A DNA stretch of 64,000 bases, taken from the NCBI RefSeq assembly GCF_900090285.1, contig NZ_LT607754.1:1860001-1924000 (forward strand), given 5' to 3'. Positions 20,380-29,130 of the stretch are shown here, one piece after another. Position numbers and translations under genes: made by a program. Source of the DNA: Micromonospora inositola (GTDB taxonomy: Bacteria; Actinomycetota; Actinomycetes; Mycobacteriales; Micromonosporaceae). The notes below the pieces were generated by a model that was given only the letters and a program-made list of their open reading frames with translations, searched no databases and was not told where the DNA came from. Position 1 is the stretch's first letter. The number at the start of each line of letters is the position of its first letter.

Positions 20380-20490
20380 GTTTCCTCCCAGCGTCCGATG
20401 GTGGGGACGGCTGCCAGGTAACCACGAGCCGCCGGTTACTCACGAGTCGCCAGGCGCCCGTGACCCGGTGATTGACCGGGTGGGATGCGG

Positions 20491-21117
20491 TCAGGCGGGG
20501 CCGGTGGGGGCGAGAAGGGCGGCGAGGGTGGCGGCGCGGAGCAGTTCGGCGCGGCGGCGGCGGTCGACCTCGCCCCCGAGGAATGGCGTCGAGTTCATCA
20601 GGCCGAAGGCGGCGTGGGCCAGCACCCGCGCCTCACCGTCCGGCAGGCCCGGGTGCAGCCCGGTCAGCACCGTCACCCACTCCTCGACGTAGAGCCGCTG
20701 AAGCCGGCGGATCCGGCGGCGCGGCTCGTCGGGGAGCCGATCCAGCTCGTGCAGGTGCAGGGCGATCACCGCCGGGTTGGCCAGCGCGAACTCGACGTGG
20801 AAGTCGATCAGCGACTCCAGCGTGCCGCGCGGGTCGTCGGGGTGGTTGGCGGCCCGCTCCCGACCACCGGCGAGCAGCCCCTCGCTGACCGGGATCAGCG
20901 CGGCGACCAGCATCGCCTCCTTGCCGGCGAAGTGGTGGTACAGCGCCGGACCGGTCACCCCGGCGGCGGCGCCGATGTCGTCCATCGACACGCCGTGGTA
21001 GCCCCGGGCGGCGAAGAGGCCGACTGCGATCTCCATGATCTCGTCCCGCCGGGACCGGCGTCGGCCCGCGCCCGTCGCGCCGTTCGCCGCACCCCGCGCC
21101 TGCTGTTCCACCGCCAC
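20491..21117 (-). CDS. TetR family regulator of the acyl-CoA operon
   Basis: The 208-residue protein has an N-terminal TetR helix-turn-helix (RDEIMEIAVGLFAARGYHGV, then MDDIGAAAGVTGPALYHHFAGKEAML) and a helical ligand domain. The GTG at 21117 has TAGGCT exactly 6 nt upstream, indicating a leaderless transcript. It is the first gene of the minus-strand cluster with biotin carboxylase 111 bases downstream, so autoregulation and control of the catabolic genes by an acyl-CoA ligand is the likely arrangement. Confidence 0.92.
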   Translation of the reverse strand: MAVEQQARGAANGATGAGRRRSRRDEIMEIAVGLFAARGYHGVSMDDIGAAAGVTGPALYHHFAGKEAMLVAALIPVSEGLLAGGRERAANHPDDPRGTLESLIDFHVEFALANPAVIALHLHELDRLPDEPRRRIRRLQRLYVEEWVTVLTGLHPGLPDGEARVLAHAAFGLMNSTPFLGGEVDRRRRAELLRAATLAALLAPTGPA

Positions 21118-21123
21118 CGGGCA

Positions 21124-21129
21124 AGCCTA
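21124..21129 (-). promoter_or_regulatory. -10 element for leaderless TetR transcript
   Basis: TAGGCT on the minus strand (21129-21124) is followed by exactly 6 nt and the GTG start codon at 21117. Confidence 0.6.
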
Positions 21130-21242
21130 GACCGCGACCGCGACGAGGTGGAGGCTCGGTTACCCGTCGGTTGCCTCACGTTCCCCACCCGGTCGCGATG
21201 CGCTTGACCCTCGACCGGGTGCAGGCCGCAGGGTCCATCGAC

Positions 21243-22508
21243 ATGACCGCTACCCCGCTCGGCCGCGACTACCGGCTGCTCTGGTCCGCCGCCGTCTCCT
21301 CCCGGTTCGGCGATGCCCTCCGTACGCCGGCCCTGGCCCTGCTGGCCGCGACGCTGACCCGCGATCCCCGCGCGATCGCCGCGGTGACCGTGGCGGGGCA
21401 GCTCCCGCCGCTGCTGTTCGGCCTGCTCGGCGGCGTGTACGCCGACCGCTGGGACCGCCGCCGCGCCATGGCGGCGGTGGACTGCCTGCGGGCCGCCGTG
21501 GTGGCCGGCCTGGCCGTGCTGGTCGCCACGGACCGGGCCGGCGTCCTCGTGCTCGCGGCAACCGCGGCGCTGCTGGCGGCCCTCGGCACCCTCTTCGACG
21601 CCGCCTCCTTCGCCGTGCTCCCGTCCCTGGTTCCCCGGGCCGCCCTCCCCACCGCCAACGGCCGCCTCCAGGCCGGCGCGGCGCTCGCCGGCGGCTTCCT
21701 CGGCGCCCCGCTGGCCGGCCTCCTCTTCGCCGTCTCCGCCGCGCTTCCCTTCACTCTCGACGCCTTCACTTTCGCCGCCGCCGCCCTCCTGGTCATCTCC
21801 CTCCGGCCCACCCCGATCCCGCGATCTTGCACTTGCCGTCCCGACGAGACGGATGACAAGGGGCGAATCAGGGGCCACCGCTGCAGGATCGACGCGAAGC
21901 GGGGGGTGTGGGCGGGAGTGCGGTTCATCAGGGGGGACGCGGTGCTGTGGCGGGTGGCGGTGCTCAGTGCGGGGACGAATCTGGCGATCAGCGGGCTGAT
22001 GGCGGTGTTGGTGCTCTACGCGCTGGAGGTGCTGCGGGTGCCGCCGGCCGGGTACGGGCTCTTCATGACGGCGGTCGTGCTGGGCGGCCTGCTCGGCGCG
22101 CTCGGGGCGGGCCGGATCGCCGCCCGGCTCGGTACGGTGCCCGCGCTCCGCGTGGTGCTGGCCGGGCAGACCGTCGCCCTGGCCGGCTTCGCGCTGGTCC
22201 GGCAGCCGGTGGCGGGCGGGTTCACGCTGGCCGTCTTCGCCGCCGGCAGCACGGTGTGGAACAGCCTCTGGGCCGCGTACGGCCAGGGGCGGGTGCCGGC
22301 CGAACTGCTCGGTCGGGTGGGCGCCGCGCAGCGGGTCGTCGCGCTGGTGACCGCACCGGTCGGCGCGGCGGTTGCCGGGCTGGCCGGCGCCGCGTACGGG
22401 GTGGCGCCGGTGGTGGGCGCGGCGGCGGCGGTCTTCGCGCTGGTCACGCTCGCGGCGTGGCGGGCGCCGAGGTCAGAGCGCGACGCCCGCTCCACCGTAG
22501 CGGCCTAG
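21243..22508 (+). CDS. MFS transporter, efflux-type
   Basis: The 421-residue product has about 12 membrane segments. The start ATG at 21243 (MTATPLGRDYRLLW) puts the usual short cytoplasmic tail before TM1; upstream in-frame starts add unlikely sequence. The loop between TM2 and TM3 has the MFS signature GGVYADRWDRRRAM. The central cytoplasmic loop after TM6 contains about 23 unusual residues (SCTCRPDETDDKGR onward) encoded by a palindromic repeat inserted in frame. Sequence resumes with normal TM7-12. It resembles drug or metabolite exporters, and the substrate is unknown. Whether the insert spoils transport cannot be told from sequence. Confidence 0.85.
   Translation: MTATPLGRDYRLLWSAAVSSRFGDALRTPALALLAATLTRDPRAIAAVTVAGQLPPLLFGLLGGVYADRWDRRRAMAAVDCLRAAVVAGLAVLVATDRAGVLVLAATAALLAALGTLFDAASFAVLPSLVPRAALPTANGRLQAGAALAGGFLGAPLAGLLFAVSAALPFTLDAFTFAAAALLVISLRPTPIPRSCTCRPDETDDKGRIRGHRCRIDAKRGVWAGVRFIRGDAVLWRVAVLSAGTNLAISGLMAVLVLYALEVLRVPPAGYGLFMTAVVLGGLLGALGAGRIAARLGTVPALRVVLAGQTVALAGFALVRQPVAGGFTLAVFAAGSTVWNSLWAAYGQGRVPAELLGRVGAAQRVVALVTAPVGAAVAGLAGAAYGVAPVVGAAAAVFALVTLAAWRAPRSERDARSTVAA
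21822..21891. repeat. Palindrome-ended repeat element inserted in the MFS gene
   Basis: The 70-base element has ends CGATCTTGCA (21822-21831) and TGCAGGATCG (21882-21891), pairing at 9 of 10 positions. The GC-rich interior includes CCGACGAGACGG. From memory, intergenic elements with GATCTTGCA ends are common in Micromonospora relatives; here one lies in frame inside a coding region. Confidence 0.6.
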
Positions 22509-23218
22509 CCGGGGCGGTGGTTCAGGCCGCAGATGCCGAGGTTCATCCCCTGCCCGCCGGCGGGGCTGTGCACGTGCGCGGCGTCCCCGGCGAGGAGCAC
22601 GGGCCCGGCCCGGAACGTCTCGGCGACCCGGTGGTGGACCCGGAACCGCGAGGCCCACAGCACGTCGGTCACCCGGTCCGGCCGGCGGGCCGGCCCCCGC
22701 TCGTCGAGCAGCGCCTGGAACCGTTCGGCGCCCGGGTCGCGGGGCGCGTCGGCCACCGCGGCGACCAGCCGGACCACGCCGTCCGGCAGCGGCGCCCAGA
22801 CCAGCGGCCCCGGTCGGGCCAGGAAGAGGGCGACCTGGTCGCGGGGCAGCGCGCTGTCCACCCGCACGTCCGCCAGCAGGAACGACTCGCCGGGGTCGGG
22901 GGACCCGCCGAACCCGATCCCGGCCAGCTCGCGCACCGTGCTGCGCATGCCGTCGGCACCGACCACCCAGCGGGCCCGCCCCGTCGCGCCGCCGGCGAAG
23001 CCGACCGTCGCGCCGGCGTCGTCGAGGGTCAGGCCGGTCATCTCGTACGGCCGGAGGACCCGGCCGCCGAGCGCGGTGAGCCGCTCGGCGAGCACGGCCT
23101 CGGTCTCCGACTGGGAGACCATCAGCGCGTACGGGTAGCGGGACGGCAGCGTGCCGAAGGGGACGGTGAGCAGCACCCGGTCCCGGTCCCGCACGGTGAA
23201 CCGCGGCGCGGGCAGCCC
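22505..23218 (-). pseudogene. Truncated FAD-dependent aromatic-hydroxylase-like monooxygenase
   Basis: The minus-strand frame keeps the middle of a UbiH/PheA-type monooxygenase: RYPYALMVSQSETEAVLAER, the VVGADGMRSTVRELAG (DG motif) and VLLAGDAAHVHSPAGGQGMN (GD motif). The N-terminal GxGxxG nucleotide-binding strand is missing, because upstream of about 23218 the frame runs antisense to a TetR fragment. The C-terminus stops a few residues after GGQGMNLGI, at the MFS stop codon. It is therefore truncated at both ends and should not be functional. Confidence 0.75.
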
Positions 23219-23466
23219 TCGGCGGCCGAACGGATGCGCGGCATCTTCGCCGACCAGCTCGGCGCGGCCGTGGCCCGGTTCGGCGCCGACCCGGCGACCA
23301 CCGCCCGCCGCGCCGGCCTGGTGGCCAGCCAGATCCTCGGCCTGGCCTTCACCCGCTACATCGTCGGCCTGCCGCCGATGGTGGACGCGGAGCCGGCCGA
23401 GCTGGTCGCCTGGCTCGCCCCGACCCTCCAGCGCTACCTGACCGGCCCCGCCCCGGACCCGGGTAC
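23219..23466 (+). pseudogene. C-terminal fragment of a TetR regulator
   Basis: The plus-strand frame around 23234-23450 matches a TetR ligand-domain end: MRGIFADQLGAAVARFG, RRAGLVASQILGLAFTRYIV, and ELVAWLAPTLQRYLTG. The whole helix-turn-helix half is absent and the frame has no stop at the expected end. It abuts the truncated monooxygenase head-to-head, so one deletion appears to have removed the 5' halves of a divergent regulator/enzyme pair. Confidence 0.7.
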
Positions 23467-23548
23467 CCCTGATCCGCCGGATCCCCGCGCGGACGGCGAC
23501 GGCCGCGGTCACCCGAGGGTGTCCGCCGCCGTCGACTGGTCGAGGCGG

Positions 23549-24451
23549 TCAGCCGGCGAGGCCGCTCGGCTGGTCGCCCTTCACGACGGGAACCCGGACC
23601 AGGTTGCCCCACTCGGTCCACGAGCCGTCGTAGTTGCGCACCTGCGGGTAGCCCAGCAGGTGGTGCAGCACGAACCAGGTGTGGCTGGACCGCTCCCCGA
23701 TCCGGCAGTACGCCACCACGTCGTCCGACGGGCTCAGCCCGAGCTGATCGGCGTAGATCGCCCGCAGCTCGTCGGCCGACTTGAAGGTGCCGTCGTCGTT
23801 CGCGGCCGACTTCCACGGCTTGCTCACCGCGCCCGGGATGTGCCCGCCGCGCAGCGCGCCCTCCTGCGGATAGTCCGGCATGTGCAGCATCTCGCCCGTG
23901 TACTCGCCGGGCGAGCGCACGTCGACCAGCGGCCGACCGGCGGCGATGTGCGCCATCACCTGCTCGCGGAACGCCCGCAGCGGCGCGTCGTTCCGCACCG
24001 GCACCGGGTACTCGGCGCGGGGACGGGTCACCTTCTCCCGGGTCAGCTCGCGCCCCTCGGCGATCCACTTCTGCCGGCCGCCGTCGAGCAGCCGCAGGTC
24101 CGGGTGGCCGAAGAGGGAGAAGACCCAGAGGGCGTACGCGGCCCACCAGTTGAAGTTGTCGCCGTAGAAGACCACCGTGTCGTCCCGGCCGATGCCCTTG
24201 GCGGCGCAGAGCTCGGCGAAGCTCTTCGCGTCCAGGTAGTCCCGGGTCACCTGGTCGTTCAGCTCGGTGTGCCAGTCGACCTTGACGGCGCCCGGGAGGT
24301 GGCCGGTGTCGTAGAGCAGCACGTCCTCGTCGGACTCGATAACGACGAGACCCTCGTCGCCCAGGTGCTCGGCCAGCCACTCGGTGGTGACCAGCCGCTG
24401 CGGGTCCGCGTACGACTGGAGGCGGGGATTCGGATCGCTCGGCACAGGCAT
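23549..24451 (-). CDS. Thiosulfate sulfurtransferase, rhodanese family
   Basis: The 300-residue protein has two rhodanese domains. The first is inactive-type with [11 protein letters not shown]. The second carries [11 protein letters not shown] and the active-site loop CRIGERSSH, with Cys239 as persulfide carrier. Actinobacterial SseA/CysA-type proteins move sulfane sulfur from thiosulfate or 3-mercaptopyruvate to acceptors. The ATG at 24451 has TACCTT 7 nt upstream (leaderless). SufE, which often neighbours this enzyme, is encoded about 13 kb away. Confidence 0.92.
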   Translation of the reverse strand: MPVPSDPNPRLQSYADPQRLVTTEWLAEHLGDEGLVVIESDEDVLLYDTGHLPGAVKVDWHTELNDQVTRDYLDAKSFAELCAAKGIGRDDTVVFYGDNFNWWAAYALWVFSLFGHPDLRLLDGGRQKWIAEGRELTREKVTRPRAEYPVPVRNDAPLRAFREQVMAHIAAGRPLVDVRSPGEYTGEMLHMPDYPQEGALRGGHIPGAVSKPWKSAANDDGTFKSADELRAIYADQLGLSPSDDVVAYCRIGERSSHTWFVLHHLLGYPQVRNYDGSWTEWGNLVRVPVVKGDQPSGLAG

Positions 24452-24564
24452 GAGCCCCAAGGTACGCCCGATCCCCGGCCGATTACCGGGCAACGCGGAT
24501 CGGGCGGGCGGATGTGGCGCCGCGCACGTGACCGTGCCGGAACCCGCCCACAGCGGATCGAACG

Positions 24565-24603
24565 CGACCGGCCCACCACCCGGTCGGGGTGGTGGGCCGG
24601 TCG
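24565..24603 (-). terminator. Strong hairpin terminator
   Basis: Perfect 17-bp arms (24565-24581 and 24587-24603) with a 5-nt loop end 9 bases past the stop of the large repeat protein. Confidence 0.85.
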
Positions 24604-24612
24604 GGTCAGCCG

Positions 24613-27552
24613 TCAGCCCTGCACGACGAACCAGTAGTAGGCGTAGTCCGACCGGTTGCCGTCCTTGTCGACGGCGTACACGGAGATCGGGTACCAGCGC
24701 GCCTCGGTCGGGGTGAGGGTCACCGAGGCGGTGCCGTCAGCACCCGCCGGCACGGTCACCTCCGGCCCGTTGTCGAACTGGTAGACGTACGTCGCCACGT
24801 CGGGCATGCGCGGGGCGAAGGTGAAGACACCCGGCGCCCCGACCCCGCCCGCCGCCTCACCGCTCGGGTAGGTCGGCGACGTCACGGTCGGCGACGTGCT
24901 GACCATGAAGCTGTACGTGGCCTCCGGCGACAGCTCACCCGAGGCCGAGCGCGCGCGCACGGTCAGGGTGTTCCGGAAGCCCCGGTCCGGGGTGACGGAG
25001 AGATCCGCGGCCGTGCCGTCGGTCACCGCCACAGTCTGCTCCGGCCCGTCGTTGAGGCGGTACACGAAGTCGACGGTGTCCGGCAGCTCCGAGCTGAACC
25101 GGAAGCCCCCCGGCACGCCGATCCCGCCCTGCGGGTCGTACTCGTTGTAGAGGTACGAGACGATCGTCGGCTTCGGGTCCCGCACGGTGAAGGCGTACTC
25201 GCGCGACTGGGTGACGGTGCCGTCGCCGGTCACGGCGCGCACGGTCAGCATGGTCCAGCCCGCCCGCTCCGGCGTCCACGTCACGGAGGCGGTGCCGTCC
25301 GTCGCCGCCTCGACGGTCTTCTCCTCCTCGCCGTAGAAGGCGTAGTGGTAGGTGACCACGTCGGGCCGCTGCGGCCGGAAGGTGAACACGCCCGGAACGC
25401 CGGGCAGCCCGCTGCTGGCGTCCTTCGGGTACTGCGCCGACTCGACCAGCGGCGCGTCGTTGACCAGGAAGGTGAACGTCCGCTCGGCCGAGACCGTGCC
25501 GTCCGCGGTGACGCTGCGCACGGTCAGCGTGTGCGTCCCGCCCTGGTCCGGCGTCCACGTGACGGAGGCGTTGCCGTTGCCGTCGGCACCGACGCCCTGC
25601 TCGGCCCCGCCGTCGAAGCGGTACCGGAACTCCACCGTGTCGGGCACCGCGGAGCTGAACCGGAACTCGCCGGCCTGACCGGGGCCGCCGGCGTAGTAGT
25701 TGTCGTTGTAGAGGACGCCGTAGATGGTCGGCAGCAGGTCCCGGACCTCGAAGAACCAGCTCGCCGGGTCGGACTCGGTGCCGTCGCGGCTGACGCTGAC
25801 CACCGAGAGGTACACGTAGCCGGCCTCCGTCGGCGTCCAGGTCACCGAGCCGGTGCCGTCGGCGCCCGCCGCCACGGTGCCGGTCTCGCCGGCGAAGGAG
25901 TAGCGGTAGCTGACGGTGTCGGGCAGGCGTGGGGTGAAGGTGAACACGCCGGGCACGCCCTGGCCGCCGCCGTAGCCGTACTCCTCGTAGACCGTGGCCG
26001 AGATCTTCGGCTCGGTGAGAAGCTGGAACGACAGCTGCGCGGTGGCCTCCACCCCGTCGGCGGTGACGCTGGTGACGGAGAGCGTCCGGTTGCCGCCCTT
26101 GGTGGCGGTGACCGTCAGCGAGGCGGTGCCGTCGGCGTTGGCCGCCACGGTCTGCTCCGGGTCGCCGTCGAGGCCGAAGCGGTAGCGAACCACGCCCTGC
26201 AGCCGCGGCCGTACCGCGAACGTGGTGGGCACGCCGACCTCGGTGAGGTTGCCGTCGACCAGCGGCGACACGTCGTCGCCGAAGAAGCTGTACTCGGCGC
26301 GGGGGGAGCGGTTGCCCGCCGTGTCGACGCTCCACACCTCCAGCCGGTTGACGGCGACCCGCGGCGTCAGGGTCACGGTGGCCGTGCCGCCCGGCCGGGC
26401 GGCCGGCACCGTGCCGGTCTTGACGTCGTTCAGCTCGTAATCGAAACCCACGACGTCCGATGCCCCGCTGCCGTCGAAGGTGAACTCACCCGCCAGGGCC
26501 GGGGCGTGCCCGTCGGCCGGGAAGTCGGTGGAGGAGACGACCGGCGCGGCCGCCGGACCCTGGAAGTCGGTGCGGAAGTAGCAGGTTGCGCTCCACTCGC
26601 CGGTGGCCCGGCTGTCTGCGGCGCGCATCTGCCAGGCGTACACCCGGTCGTGCTGGAACAGGTCGTAGCTGAACCGGCCGACGGCCCGCTCGCCGTCGCG
26701 GGCGTTGTCGGTCCGCTCGATCCGGGCGTCCGGCTGGTCGACCGGCCAGAGCGCGACGGTGGCGGTGAGCATGTCGGTGCCGCCGGTGTCGTTGCGGTCC
26801 TTGTCGTGCAGGATCCCCGAGAGGCCAAGGTCGCCCCGACGGACCAGCTGGTACGGCTCGGCGGCGGTGCAGCCCGTGCCGGAGGTCTGCAGGTCGGTCG
26901 GCACGCCGGGCCGGAAGTTGTGGTCGACGGAGAGGCCGACCTTGCTGGCGTACCGTCGGAGCAGCGCGGGGTCCGCCTCCACGGCGGCGGGCAGCCGCAG
27001 CGACAGGGTCAGCGTCCGCTGGCCCTCGGCGAGCGCCTGGCGCAGCCCGGCGGTGGCGTCGAAGCCCACGTAGGGCGCCGGGCAGCCGGACTGGTCGGGC
27101 AGCTTCGTGGTGTCGATCCTGGCCAGGTCGGCCGGCGGCTTCACCCAGCTTGACCCGGAGGTGTAGGGCGCGGTGCGCCACAGCTCCACCTCGGGACGCT
27201 TGGTGCAGTCCGCCGCCCCGGTCTCCTTGGCGTCGAACTTGGCGAACTCGATGTCAGCGCCCAGATAGCGGGAGATGTCGAAGGTGAAGTAGGCCCGCGC
27301 GGTGTGCTGGTGGCCCTTGGCGTCCACCCAGGACCCGACCGGCACATCGCCGGCCTCGTCAATGTTGATCTTCTTGGGTCGCTGGGAGTCGGTCCAGGCC
27401 CAGGACGTGTTGGTTTCGTAGCGCACGTCGTACGCGGCGGCCGGCGCGGCGGTCGTGACGACCGTTCCGGCGGCGACCAGCATGGACAGTGCGGCGGCCA
27501 GCAGAGAACGTCCAGCGATTGACGACGAATTCGTGCCAGGCAGGAGGGTCAT
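24613..27552 (-). CDS. Large secreted protein with six Ig-like repeats
   Basis: The 979-residue product has a Sec signal peptide (cleavage near PAAAYD, about residue 40). An N-terminal beta-rich domain (about 41-230; [19 protein letters not shown]) resembles DNRLRE-type modules. About 230-425 forms a fibronectin-like region with paired cysteines. From about 430 to the end are six repeats of roughly 93 residues with the core [17 protein letters not shown] followed by [11 protein letters not shown] and VTADGT. No LPxTG anchor or catalytic motif is visible. Adhesion, surface-layer or structural roles are possible. ATG at 27552 has AGGTGG with 7-nt spacing. Confidence 0.8.
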   Translation of the reverse strand: MTLLPGTNSSSIAGRSLLAAALSMLVAAGTVVTTAAPAAAYDVRYETNTSWAWTDSQRPKKINIDEAGDVPVGSWVDAKGHQHTARAYFTFDISRYLGADIEFAKFDAKETGAADCTKRPEVELWRTAPYTSGSSWVKPPADLARIDTTKLPDQSGCPAPYVGFDATAGLRQALAEGQRTLTLSLRLPAAVEADPALLRRYASKVGLSVDHNFRPGVPTDLQTSGTGCTAAEPYQLVRRGDLGLSGILHDKDRNDTGGTDMLTATVALWPVDQPDARIERTDNARDGERAVGRFSYDLFQHDRVYAWQMRAADSRATGEWSATCYFRTDFQGPAAAPVVSSTDFPADGHAPALAGEFTFDGSGASDVVGFDYELNDVKTGTVPAARPGGTATVTLTPRVAVNRLEVWSVDTAGNRSPRAEYSFFGDDVSPLVDGNLTEVGVPTTFAVRPRLQGVVRYRFGLDGDPEQTVAANADGTASLTVTATKGGNRTLSVTSVTADGVEATAQLSFQLLTEPKISATVYEEYGYGGGQGVPGVFTFTPRLPDTVSYRYSFAGETGTVAAGADGTGSVTWTPTEAGYVYLSVVSVSRDGTESDPASWFFEVRDLLPTIYGVLYNDNYYAGGPGQAGEFRFSSAVPDTVEFRYRFDGGAEQGVGADGNGNASVTWTPDQGGTHTLTVRSVTADGTVSAERTFTFLVNDAPLVESAQYPKDASSGLPGVPGVFTFRPQRPDVVTYHYAFYGEEEKTVEAATDGTASVTWTPERAGWTMLTVRAVTGDGTVTQSREYAFTVRDPKPTIVSYLYNEYDPQGGIGVPGGFRFSSELPDTVDFVYRLNDGPEQTVAVTDGTAADLSVTPDRGFRNTLTVRARSASGELSPEATYSFMVSTSPTVTSPTYPSGEAAGGVGAPGVFTFAPRMPDVATYVYQFDNGPEVTVPAGADGTASVTLTPTEARWYPISVYAVDKDGNRSDYAYYWFVVQG

Positions 27553-27691
27553 CCCTCATCCACCTTTCCCCGATTGTCCCCGTGCTCGATCGACGGGGGC
27601 AGCGGATGTTATCCGTCGGGGAGGACATTCGGCGATCCCGATTCCGGCCGGACCCGGGAAATCGCCCGGTCCGGCCATCAGGGACGGACCG

Positions 27692-28138
27692 TCAGGCGCG
27701 GCGGTGCACCAGCCGACCGGCCACCACGGTGGCGAGGCAGGCGCCGCCGGCGGCGAAGACGGCCAGGTCCGCCCGGCCGGCCGGGACCAGCGCCGGCGGC
27801 CGGGGTGAGTCCAGCACCGCGACCCCGTTGCGGACGGCCGCGGCGCGCAGCTCCGGGTCGGTCAGCTGCGCGGCGAGCACCGCGCCGACCCCGAGCCGGA
27901 ACAGCGCGTGCACCCGTTCGCGCGGGGTGGGGGCGGGCGGCAGCGGCCCGTCGTGCCGCAGCGCCGGCCCGAGGGTGCCGGGCCACCGCCGCATTCGCAC
28001 CCCCGGGTACGCCCGGACCAGCTCGTCCGTGGGCCCGATCGCGACGATCCGGTCCCCGTCGACCAGGACGGCCGCATCGGCGGTGGGCGCTTCGTCGAGG
28101 GTGCGCCGCAGCAGCGGCGCGGCGTGCAGGGTGCGCAC
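27692..28138 (-). CDS. Small protein resembling an amidohydrolase composite domain
   Basis: The 148-residue protein starts MRTLHAAPLLRRTLDE and contains AVLVDGDRIVAIGPTDEL, the beta-sandwich edge seen at the start of imidazolonepropionase-type amidohydrolases, and near the end GRADLAVFAAGG, which corresponds to the other half of that sandwich. The metal-binding TIM barrel is missing, so it is not a hydrolase by itself. It could be a stand-alone binding protein or a decayed enzyme. GTG at 28138 begins three bases after the stop of the SGNH hydrolase gene, implying coupling. Confidence 0.6.
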   Translation of the reverse strand: MRTLHAAPLLRRTLDEAPTADAAVLVDGDRIVAIGPTDELVRAYPGVRMRRWPGTLGPALRHDGPLPPAPTPRERVHALFRLGVGAVLAAQLTDPELRAAAVRNGVAVLDSPRPPALVPAGRADLAVFAAGGACLATVVAGRLVHRRA

Positions 28139-28141
28139 CGG

Positions 28142-28930
28142 TCAGTCGGCGAGCGGGCCGAGGAGCGGGCGCTTCGCGGTGACGGTGTCGCCGGAGGAGC
28201 GGCCGGTCAGCCGGCGCTTGATCCAGGGCGCCAGGTGCTGGCCGGCCCAGCGCAGGTCGGCGGCGCGCGCGGCCAGCCACGGGGTCGGCGCCGGGTGCGG
28301 CGGCACCAGCAGCCAGTCCTCGTCGCAGCCGACGCCGAGCGAGGTCAGTACCTGCGCGGCGACCCGCCGGTGCCCGGCCGCCGACAGGTGCAGCCGGTCG
28401 GTGCTCCAGAGCATCGGGTTGAGGTAGGTGTCGTCGGCGTACAGGTCGACCAGGATGGCACCGTGCCGCTCCGCGACCTCACCCACCACGCGGTTGAGCA
28501 ACGTGACGCGCGGTGCCACGAGACGCTGGCCGGGTAGCCGGGCCATCACGTCGGCGAACCGGAAGAGGATCACGTCCGCACCGCCGGAGCGCAGCTCGCC
28601 CACCACGTCGTCGAAGCGGGCGACGAACGAGTCCGGGTCGAAGGTCCGGCGCAGCACGTCGTTGCCGCCGGCGGCGAAGCTGATCAGGTCGGGCTTCATG
28701 GCCAGCGCGGCCGGCACCTGCTCGGCCACGACGCTCGGGAAGAGCCGACCCCGGATTGCCAGGTTCGCGTACCCGAAGTCCGGGCCGGCCTCGGCGGCGA
28801 GCCGGGTGGCCACCAGGTCCGCCCAACCGCGGTAGGTCCCGTCCGGATACGCGTCGTCCATGCCCTCGGTGAAGCTGTCGCCCACCGCCACGAAACTGCG
28901 CCAGCGCACCTGCTGCCCTCCGGTTCCCAT
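28142..28930 (-). CDS. SGNH/GDSL-family hydrolase
   Basis: The 262-residue enzyme starts at ATG 28930 (MGTGGQQVRWRSFVAVGDSF). Block I is GDSFTEG with nucleophile Ser19, block III is AGGNDVLR, and block V is TDRLHLSAAGHRRVA with the Asp/His pair. There is no signal peptide, so it is probably cytoplasmic. Family members deacylate esters, sugars or lipids; the substrate is unknown. The downstream small gene follows by three bases. Confidence 0.9.
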   Translation of the reverse strand: MGTGGQQVRWRSFVAVGDSFTEGMDDAYPDGTYRGWADLVATRLAAEAGPDFGYANLAIRGRLFPSVVAEQVPAALAMKPDLISFAAGGNDVLRRTFDPDSFVARFDDVVGELRSGGADVILFRFADVMARLPGQRLVAPRVTLLNRVVGEVAERHGAILVDLYADDTYLNPMLWSTDRLHLSAAGHRRVAAQVLTSLGVGCDEDWLLVPPHPAPTPWLAARAADLRWAGQHLAPWIKRRLTGRSSGDTVTAKRPLLGPLAD

Positions 28931-29130
28931 CGGTGCCCGCCATTCTGGCACCGCAGGTGGTGGACGGGCCGCCGGCCGCGTACGGACGTGGCGTGGCCCA
29001 CGCCGCCGACGGGTGTCACGGGGCAGAAAACCGGGCGCTCGGGCGGAAATAATGACGCGCGATCCCAATCGGGGACGGTCCGGAGTGGACGCCGCCCCCG
29101 ATCCGCCGGACACGAGCGAGGACGCACGCC

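Noticed and set aside
24520..24540. GCACGTGACC as a second parS-like site
   Set aside because: Only the central CACGTG matches; the flanking positions required by ParB do not.
26761..26818. GTGCAGGATC resembling the end of the GATCTTGCA repeat
   Set aside because: It lies in ordinary coding sequence of the repeat protein and no partner arm is nearby.
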